From Halovivax sp. (GTDB lineage Archaea > Halobacteriota > Halobacteria > Halobacteriales > Natrialbaceae): DNA of 28,078 bases. Every line of letters begins with the position of its first letter. Position 1 is the stretch's first letter. Both the position numbers and the translations under genes were made by a program. The DNA lies in contig SKPV01000047.1 in NCBI GenBank assembly GCA_007119345.1, positions 1 through 28,078 of the forward strand, given 5' to 3'. Below the pieces are notes generated by a model. That model searched no databases. It saw only the letters and a program-made list of their open reading frames with translations, and had not been told where the DNA came from. Positions 21,972 to 28,078 of this stretch are shown piece after piece.

Positions 21972-24713
21972 TTACTCCCCGGCGGCGTCGCCGTCTCTCT
22001 CAGCGCCCCCGCTCGATCCGTCTCCGGTCGATTCTACGCTCGCGCCCGATCCGTCCTCGACCGGTTCGTCCGTCGGCTCCGATCCGTCCTCGACCGGTTC
22101 GTCCGTCGGCTCCGATCCATCCTCGACCGTTTCGTCCGTCGGCTCCGATCCGTCCTCGTCCGTTGCGTCGGACGGCCCCGATCCGTTCTCGATCGGTTGT
22201 TCGCTCTGCACCGATCCATTCTCGGCCGCATCGACGGTCGCTCCGTCCGCAGTCGACTCCCCGATTTCGGCGGGGATCACGTCGACGCTCGCCACGGCGT
22301 CGCCCGACTCGACGTCCATGACCGTGACGCCCATCGTGTTTCGACCGACGGTCGAGATCTCGCCGGCTCTCGTTCGCATGATCTGCCCGCGTTCGCTCAT
22401 CGCCACGAGGTGGTCGTCGGGCGTCACCGCTTTGACGGCCGTGACCGGGCCGTTGCGATCGTTCGTCTTGATGTCGATCAGCCCCTTCCCGTAGCGCGAC
22501 TGGGTTCGGTACTCGGAGAGCAGGGTGCGCTTGCCGTAGCCGTTCTCGGTCACGGTGAGCAGCGCGCGATCGTCCGCGCCGTCGGTCGCGACCAGGCCGG
22601 CGACCGCGTCGTCGGTCGCGAGTTTGATGCCGTTGACGCCGCGGGCGGTGCGCCCCATCGCGCGAGCTTCGGACTCGTCGAATCGGATGGTCATCCCCTG
22701 CTCGGTCGCGACGACGAGGTCCTGCGTCCCGTCGGTGACCTCGACGTCGACGAGTTCGTCACCCGCTTCGAGCGAGGCGGCGATGATGCCCGTCGAGAGG
22801 ATGTTGTCGAACTCGCCCCCGGCCGTCCGCTTGACGTAGCCGTCGCGCGTCACCATCGTGACGTACTCGTCCTCGCCGAACGCGTCGGTGTCGACGATCG
22901 CGGTGATGTCCTCGCCCGGATCCAGGTCGAGGATATTCACCGCCGACTTCCCGCGGGCCGTCCGGCTCATCTCCGGGATCTCGTAGGTCTTCAGCCGGTA
23001 GACCTGTCCCTGGTTGGTAAAGCACAGGAGGTAGTCGTGGGTGTTGGCCCTGAAGACCGTCGTCACGCGATCGTCCTCCTTGACGTCCGCGCCGATGATA
23101 CCCTTCCCGCCGCGTCCCTGGGGATCGAACCGGTCGACGGGCATCCGCTTGACGTAATCGTCCTCGGTCATGACGACCAGGACGTCCTCTTCCGGGATGA
23201 GGTCCTCGTGGGTGACCGTGCCCTCGTCCTCGACGATCGAGGTGCGCCGATCGTCCGCGTACTCGTCTCTGATTTCGAGTAACTCGTCTTTGATGACGCC
23301 CATCAGCTTTTCGTCGCTCTCGAGAACCGACGTCAGGTACTCGATCTCCTCGAGGACGTCCTCGTACTCGGCTTCGATCTCGGCGGCTTCCATGGAGGTG
23401 AGGCTGCCGAGTTGCATCCGGACGATGTGTTGGGCCTGCGCCTCGGAGAAACCGAACTCCGTCTCGAGACCCGTCTTCGCGGCGTCGCGGTCTTCGGAGT
23501 TGCGGATAAGGTCGACGACGTCGTCGATGATATCGAGGGCCTTCAGACGGCCCTCGAGGATGTGTGCGCGATCTTCGGCCTCGGCGAGGTCGTGCTCGCT
23601 GCGTCGGCGAACGACCTCGCGGCGGTGGGCGACGTACTCCTCGAGGGTCTCCTTGAGGGTGAGCACCCGGGGCTGGCCGTCGACCAGCGCGAGGTTGATG
23701 ACGCCGAAGGTTCGCTCGAGGTGGTTCTCGAGCAGGCGGTTCTTCACGACTTCCGTGTTCGCACCGCGTTTGAGCTCGATGACGACGCGGACCCCGTCGC
23801 GGTCCGACTCGTCCCGGAGGTCTGAGATGCCCTCGAGCTCACCTTCGGTGACGTCGTCGGCGATCCGTTCGACCATCCGCGCCTTGTTCTGCTGGAACGG
23901 GACTTCGGTGACGACGATCCGGTCGCGGCCGTTGTCCATCTCCTCGACGTCGAACTCGGCGCGCACGCGGATTCGCCCGCGGCCGGTCTTGTACGCCGAG
24001 TAGATGGCGTCCCGACCGACGATGTTCGCGCCGGTCGGGAAGTCCGGCCCTTTCACGTGCTCCATCAGGTCCTCGACGGTGGCGTCGGGATTCTCGATGA
24101 GCTCGACGGTCGCGTCGATCACCTCGCCGAGGTTGTGCGGCGGGATGTTCGTCGACATGCCGACCGCGATCCCCGAGGAACCGTTCACCAGCAGGTTCGG
24201 AAAGGCCGACGGAAGAACCGACGGCTCCTGCAGCCGGTCGTCGTAGTTCGACTGGAAATCGACGGTGTCCTTCTCGATGTCGGTGAGCAACTCCTGGGCG
24301 ATGGGGGCCATCCTGGCCTCCGTGTACCGCATGGCGGCCGGCGGATCGCCGTCCATCGAGCCGAAGTTCCCCTGACCGTCGACCAGCGGGTACCGCATCG
24401 AGAAGTCCTGGGCCATCCGCACGAGGGCGTCGTAGATGGCGCTGTCACCGTGGGGATGGTAGTCACCCATCGTCTCCCCGATGATCGAGGAGGACTTCCG
24501 GTGGGACGAGCCGCTCGTGACGCCCATCTCGTGCATCGCGTAGAGGATGCGTCGGTGGACGGGCTTCAAGCCGTCCCGGACGTCGGGAAGCGCGCGCCCG
24601 GCGATGACGCTCATCGCGTAGTCGATGTAGCTCTGCTCCATCTCGTCTTCGATGCGGACGGTCTCGACCGTCCGGGCCTCTACGTCGCTCGGATCTGGAA
24701 CCTCTGAACTCAC
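21972..24713 (-). CDS. gyrA: DNA gyrase subunit A with acidic repeat tail
   Basis: The 913-residue breakage-reunion subunit of gyrase. The catalytic tyrosine is Y130 in AAMRYTEARM. The quinolone region reads HPHGDSAIYDAL, with S91 and D95 at the positions of E. coli S83 and D87, both in the sensitive form. The beta-pinwheel C-terminal domain contains the GyrA box (QGRGGKG, about residue 530) that allows DNA wrapping and negative supercoiling, so this is gyrase rather than topoisomerase IV. About 100 residues beyond the pinwheel (from about 813) form an acidic tail built of 11-residue repeats. It lies 40 nt after gyrB in an operon. The start is just before the first conserved helix; there is no separate promoter. 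Confidence 0.97.
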   Translation of the reverse strand: MSSEVPDPSDVEARTVETVRIEDEMEQSYIDYAMSVIAGRALPDVRDGLKPVHRRILYAMHEMGVTSGSSHRKSSSIIGETMGDYHPHGDSAIYDALVRMAQDFSMRYPLVDGQGNFGSMDGDPPAAMRYTEARMAPIAQELLTDIEKDTVDFQSNYDDRLQEPSVLPSAFPNLLVNGSSGIAVGMSTNIPPHNLGEVIDATVELIENPDATVEDLMEHVKGPDFPTGANIVGRDAIYSAYKTGRGRIRVRAEFDVEEMDNGRDRIVVTEVPFQQNKARMVERIADDVTEGELEGISDLRDESDRDGVRVVIELKRGANTEVVKNRLLENHLERTFGVINLALVDGQPRVLTLKETLEEYVAHRREVVRRRSEHDLAEAEDRAHILEGRLKALDIIDDVVDLIRNSEDRDAAKTGLETEFGFSEAQAQHIVRMQLGSLTSMEAAEIEAEYEDVLEEIEYLTSVLESDEKLMGVIKDELLEIRDEYADDRRTSIVEDEGTVTHEDLIPEEDVLVVMTEDDYVKRMPVDRFDPQGRGGKGIIGADVKEDDRVTTVFRANTHDYLLCFTNQGQVYRLKTYEIPEMSRTARGKSAVNILDLDPGEDITAIVDTDAFGEDEYVTMVTRDGYVKRTAGGEFDNILSTGIIAASLEAGDELVDVEVTDGTQDLVVATEQGMTIRFDESEARAMGRTARGVNGIKLATDDAVAGLVATDGADDRALLTVTENGYGKRTLLSEYRTQSRYGKGLIDIKTNDRNGPVTAVKAVTPDDHLVAMSERGQIMRTRAGEISTVGRNTMGVTVMDVESGDAVASVDVIPAEIGESTADGATVDAAENGSVQSEQPIENGSGPSDATDEDGSEPTDETVEDGSEPTDEPVEDGSEPTDEPVEDGSGASVESTGDGSSGGAERDGDAAGE
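22026..22223 (-). repeat. 33-bp coding tandem repeat in the gyrA 3' end
   Basis: Six units of 33 bp encode 11-residue acidic repeats of the type EDGSEPTDEPV (residues about 831-896). Plus-strand units at 22048-22080 and 22081-22113 are identical, the unit at 22114-22146 differs at two bases, and outer units diverge. This gradient suggests recent slippage-driven expansion in the centre of the array. Confidence 0.85.
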
Positions 24714-24753
24714 GTCTGTCTCACCTCGTTGTCTGCTCGCTCGCGTCGATCCA

Positions 24754-26685
24754 TCAGATGTCGACCCACTCGGCTTCCGGCGCGTGTTCTTTGATGAACT
24801 GCTTTCGCGGCTCGACCGCGTCGCCCATCAGCACCGAGAACATCCGGTCGGCGGCCGCCGCGTCCTCGATCGCGATCTGCTTGAGGATGCGGTTTTCGGG
24901 GTCCATGGTCGTGTCCCAGAGCTGCTGGGGGTTCATCTCGCCGAGTCCTTTGAACCGCTGGACCTGCGACGGGTTGCCGTCGCACTTCTCGGCGACGATC
25001 TCGTCGCGTTCGGCGTCGGTCATCGCGTCGAAGGTGTCGCCGCGGTACCGGATCCGGTACAGCGGCGGCTGGGTGGCGAAGACGTGTCCGCCCTCCAGCA
25101 GCGGACGCATGTGTCGGTAAAAGAACGTGAGCAACAGCGTCCGGATGTGTGCGCCGTCGACGTCGGCGTCCGTCGCCATGACGACCTTCTCGTACCGGAG
25201 ATCGTCGATGTCGAACTCGTCGCCGATGCCGGTCCCGATCGCGGTGATCATGTTGCGGATCTCGTCGTTCTCGAGGATGCGATCGAGTCGGTGTTTCTCG
25301 ACGTTGAGGACCTTCCCGCGGATCGGAAGGACGGCCTGGAACTCCGGGTTCCGCGCCTGTTTGGCGCTACCGCCCGCGGAGTCTCCCTCGGCGATGAACA
25401 GCTCGGCTTCCTCGGGGTCTTTGGTCTGACAGTCCGCCAGCTTTCCCGGCAGCGACGTCGAGTCGAGCGCCGACTTGCGCCGCGTCAGTTCCTCCGCCTT
25501 TTTGGCGGCCTTGCGCGCCTTGGCCGCCTCCACCGCCTTCAGAACGATCGCCTGTGCGGTGTTCGGGTTCTCCTCGAAGTAGGTCGCGAGACCGCCGTGC
25601 ATCGCGCTCTCGACGATTCCACGGACCTCGCTGTTGCCGAGTTTCGTCTTGGTCTGGCCCTCGAACTGGGGGTCCGGGTGCTTGACGGAGATCACCGCGG
25701 TGAGTCCCTCGCGGATGTCCTCGCCCTTGAGGTTCTCCTCGAGATCCGAGAGGAGATCGTTCTCCTTTCCGTAGTCGTTGACCACGCGCGTCAGCGCGGT
25801 CTTGAACCCCGTCAGGTGCGTCCCGCCTTCGCGCGTGTTGATGTTGTTGGCGAATGCGTGAATCGAGCCCTGGAGCTCCTCCGTAGCCTGGAGGGCCACC
25901 TCGACGTGGACGTCTTCCTCCTCGTCCTCGAAGTAGATGACGTCCCGGTGTAGCGCGGAGCGCGTCTCGTTGATGTACTCGACGAACTCGCGGATTCCGC
26001 CCTCGTACTCGTAGGTTTCCGCGATCGGTCGGCCATCGTCGTCCTCCTGACGCTCGTCGCGGAGGGTGATCCGCACGCCCGAGTTGAGAAACGCGAGTTC
26101 GCGGAGACGACTCGAGAGCGTGGCGAACGCGTACTCGAGCGTCTCGAAGATTTCGTCGTCCGGCCAGAAGCGAATGCGGGTGCCGGTTTCCTCCTCCGAC
26201 TCCATGTCCCGTACGCGCTCCATGTCGCCGTCCGGCTCGCCGCGATCGAAGGCGTGGCGGAACACCCCGCCGTCCCGCTTTACCTCCACCTCGAGGCGCT
26301 CGGAGAGGGCGTTGACGACGGAGACGCCCACGCCGTGCAAGCCACCCGAGACCTGGTAGGACTTGCTATCGAACTTGCCCCCCGCGTGCAGCACCGTCAG
26401 GATCACCTCGAGCGCCGGTCGATCGTACTCTTCGTGGGTATCGACGGGAATGCCGCGCCCGTCGTCGACGACGCTCACCGACTCGTCCCCGTGGATCGTG
26501 ACGGTGATGTCCTCGCAGTAGCCCGCGAGCGCCTCGTCGATCGAGTTGTCCACCACTTCGTAGACGAGGTGGTGGAGCCCGCGGGAGTCGACGGAACCGA
26601 TGTACATCGCCGGCCGCTTGCGCACGGCCTCCAGCCCCTCGAGGACCTGGATCTGGCCGGCACCGTACTCACCTTCCTGTGACAT
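24754..26685 (-). CDS. gyrB: DNA gyrase subunit B
   Basis: The 643-residue ATPase subunit of gyrase. The GHKL ATPase domain shows EVVDNSIDEA (N47), VVDDGRGIPVD (D74) and GGLHGVGVSVVNALS (114-128). The transducer ends with QTKTKLGN (K346 is the likely ATP-contact lysine). The Toprim domain has FIAEGDSAGGSA (E433) and MATDADVDGAHI (D506, D508), which bind Mg2+ at the cleavage site. The C-terminal QRFKGLGEMNPQQLW completes the family pattern. Length is normal and lacks the enterobacterial insert. The ATG at 26685 follows a clear TATA (TTTTATTA) and a leader of roughly 10 nt. It is the first gene of the gyrBA operon and divergent from top6B. Confidence 0.97.
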   Translation of the reverse strand: MSQEGEYGAGQIQVLEGLEAVRKRPAMYIGSVDSRGLHHLVYEVVDNSIDEALAGYCEDITVTIHGDESVSVVDDGRGIPVDTHEEYDRPALEVILTVLHAGGKFDSKSYQVSGGLHGVGVSVVNALSERLEVEVKRDGGVFRHAFDRGEPDGDMERVRDMESEEETGTRIRFWPDDEIFETLEYAFATLSSRLRELAFLNSGVRITLRDERQEDDDGRPIAETYEYEGGIREFVEYINETRSALHRDVIYFEDEEEDVHVEVALQATEELQGSIHAFANNINTREGGTHLTGFKTALTRVVNDYGKENDLLSDLEENLKGEDIREGLTAVISVKHPDPQFEGQTKTKLGNSEVRGIVESAMHGGLATYFEENPNTAQAIVLKAVEAAKARKAAKKAEELTRRKSALDSTSLPGKLADCQTKDPEEAELFIAEGDSAGGSAKQARNPEFQAVLPIRGKVLNVEKHRLDRILENDEIRNMITAIGTGIGDEFDIDDLRYEKVVMATDADVDGAHIRTLLLTFFYRHMRPLLEGGHVFATQPPLYRIRYRGDTFDAMTDAERDEIVAEKCDGNPSQVQRFKGLGEMNPQQLWDTTMDPENRILKQIAIEDAAAADRMFSVLMGDAVEPRKQFIKEHAPEAEWVDI

Positions 26686-26717
26686 GCAAAACCTGCCTTC
26701 GGATAGCAGTTGACCCC

Positions 26718-26725
26718 TAATAAAA
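26718..26725 (-). promoter_or_regulatory. TATA element of the gyrBA operon
   Basis: TTTTATTA on the minus strand is centred about 37 nt upstream of the gyrB ATG. It is the strongest TATA box in the window and predicts a transcript with a very short leader. Confidence 0.6.
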
Positions 26726-26844
26726 GTCACGTGTGCGCGCTCGCGCGCGAGTCGCCGAACTCCCCCACGGATCGGCGTCGGGTGTCCCGTCGGACGCCGC
26801 CTTCCCGTTCGCGAGAGATCACTTTCACCGCGCTGCCGGTGACG

Positions 26845-26850
26845 TTTTAT
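26845..26850 (+). promoter_or_regulatory. TATA element of top6B
   Basis: TTTTAT is centred 28 nt upstream of the ATG at 26876. The two divergent topoisomerase promoters are about 125 bp apart, back to back. Confidence 0.55.
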
Positions 26851-26875
26851 GGGCCCCCACGTAACGGACTCCGTA

Positions 26876-28078
26876 ATGACGTCGTTCCAGTCGTCACTCG
26901 GCGAAGAGGCCGGGATCGCAGAGGAGCTGGCCGAGAGCCAGCGTGCGATCTCGATCGCCGAGTTCTTCGAGAAGAACAAGCACATGCTCGGCTTCGACAG
27001 CGGGGCTCGGGGCCTGGTGACGGCCGTGAAGGAGGCCGTCGACAACGCCCTTGACGCCGCCGAAGAGGCGAGCATCCTCCCCGACATCTACGTCGAGATA
27101 CGAGAGGAGGGCAATTACTACCGCCTGATAGTCGAGGACAACGGGCCGGGGATCACCAAGGATTCGCTCCCGAAAGTATTCGGAAAGCTGTTGTACGGAT
27201 CGCGCTTTCACGTCCGCGAGCAGAACCGCGGCCAGCAGGGGATCGGTATCTCGGCCGCGGTGCTCTACTCCCAGCTCACCAGCGGGAAGCCCGCCAAGAT
27301 AACGAGCCGAACACAGGGCTCCGCCGACGCGCAGTACTTCGAGCTGATCATCGACACCGACGATAACGAGCCCGAGATCAGCGTCGATCGGACGACCACC
27401 TGGGATCGCCCGCACGGAACGCGCATCGAACTCGAGATGGAGGCGAACATGCGCGCGCGGGCCCAACTTCACGACTACATCAAACACACGGCGGTCGTCA
27501 ATCCACACGCCCGCATCGAACTCAAAGAGCCCCAGGAACACTTCAAGTTCGAGCGGGCGACGGACCAGCTACCCGAAGAGACCGAAGAGATCCGTCCGCA
27601 CCCCCACGGGGTCGAACTCGGGACGGTCCTGAAGATGCTGTCGGCGACGGACTCACACTCCGTCTCCGGCTTCCTCCAGAACGAGTTTACTCGCGTGGGG
27701 AAGAAAACCGCCGAGTCCGTGATCGACGAGTTCCGGGACCGACACTACGGCCGAGAGATGACCTGGTCGTCACCGGTCGCGGGCGAAGACGCCGACGTTG
27801 GGGCCGCGGTGACCGAGGCGACGGCGAACAAGGGTGCCACGGCGACCGACGACTTCTCGACGCGGATCGAGGAGGCGATCGGCGAACGCGAGCGCGTCGC
27901 TCACCACCAGGTCGAACGGATCGTCGACGAGTCGGCCGACGCCGTCGAGGCCGAACACGAGACTCCCTTCGGGGCGACGGTTCGCGAGAACGCCGTCGCG
28001 GCCGCCTGGAGCGAACTCGTCGACGTCGCCGCACTGGACGACGAAACGGAGGCGGCGGAGACGGGGATCGACGACTCC
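26876..28078 (+). CDS. top6B: DNA topoisomerase VI subunit B, 5' part (runs off the window)
   Basis: The first 401 codons are present, with no stop before the window edge. The GHKL ATPase fold is clear: AVKEAVDNALDAA (N57), IVEDNGPGITKDS (D88) and NRGQQGIGISAAVLYSQ (117-133). The segment FGKLLYGSRFHVREQ is typical of Top6B, not GyrB. A helix-two-turn-helix-like stretch follows (about 240-290), then an acidic insert from about 305 that is usual in haloarchaea. Top6B couples ATP binding to the double-strand cleavage made by Top6A, relaxing and decatenating DNA. The top6A gene is expected just outside the window. The ATG at 26876 is 28 nt from a TATA element. The gene is divergent from gyrBA. 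Confidence 0.95.
   Translation, partial: MTSFQSSLGEEAGIAEELAESQRAISIAEFFEKNKHMLGFDSGARGLVTAVKEAVDNALDAAEEASILPDIYVEIREEGNYYRLIVEDNGPGITKDSLPKVFGKLLYGSRFHVREQNRGQQGIGISAAVLYSQLTSGKPAKITSRTQGSADAQYFELIIDTDDNEPEISVDRTTTWDRPHGTRIELEMEANMRARAQLHDYIKHTAVVNPHARIELKEPQEHFKFERATDQLPEETEEIRPHPHGVELGTVLKMLSATDSHSVSGFLQNEFTRVGKKTAESVIDEFRDRHYGREMTWSSPVAGEDADVGAAVTEATANKGATATDDFSTRIEEAIGERERVAHHQVERIVDESADAVEAEHETPFGATVRENAVAAAWSELVDVAALDDETEAAETGIDDS

Noticed and set aside
1..28078. tRNA, rRNA, insertion sequence, integrase or attachment sites
   Set aside because: None was seen. Composition is even and all large genes are housekeeping or common haloarchaeal families, so I see no sign of a mobile element.

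Overview
The window looks like core chromosome of a halophilic archaeon (class Halobacteria); I cannot name the genus. It is GC-rich, its proteins are strongly acidic, and most genes have a TATA-like element 26-31 nt before the start codon, the leaderless pattern usual in haloarchaea. The gyrBA operon beside a divergent topoisomerase VI subunit B gene also fits. I saw no rRNA, tRNA, insertion sequence, integrase or CRISPR array.

Layout. 1-3.2 kb: a small SPW-like membrane protein, a short unknown protein, cysteine synthase with an unusual in-frame insertion, and a small thioredoxin. 3.3-8.3 kb: a large DUF255/YyaL thioredoxin-fold protein, two overlapping genes for the halves of an SLC41/MgtE-type cation transporter, and a soluble PhoU/TrkA-C duplication protein. 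8.5-10.1 kb: a thyA-dihydrofolate reductase operon. 10.3-14.6 kb: a DEDD exonuclease gene followed 2 nt later by a DUF1998-type DExH helicase gene, the same partnership as bacterial MrfB/MrfA (YprB/YprA) DNA repair. 14.8-18.1 kb: purD, a hexapeptide acyltransferase and a type II NADH dehydrogenase-like flavoprotein. 18.3-21.2 kb: arginase, a DtxR/MntR-family metal regulator and a ZIP metal transporter. 21.4-28 kb: an HTH regulator, gyrA, gyrB and the start of top6B.

Two sets of genes seem to work together. The nuclease-helicase pair is translationally packed and probably acts as one DNA-repair unit. In the metal island the regulator and the ZIP gene carry the same perfect dyad (TTAGA-N4-TCTAA) in their promoters, at 19338-19351 and 20228-20241. 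This suggests a small self-contained metal regulon, with the Mn-dependent enzyme arginase as divergent neighbour.

The least explained structures are a 14-16 bp repeat array between regulator and transporter, a 14-codon reading frame that starts at the predicted ZIP transcription start and overlaps the ZIP start codon, the 171-bp insertion in cysK, and a 33-bp tandem repeat that builds an acidic tail on GyrA. No intergenic stretch exceeds 300 bases.
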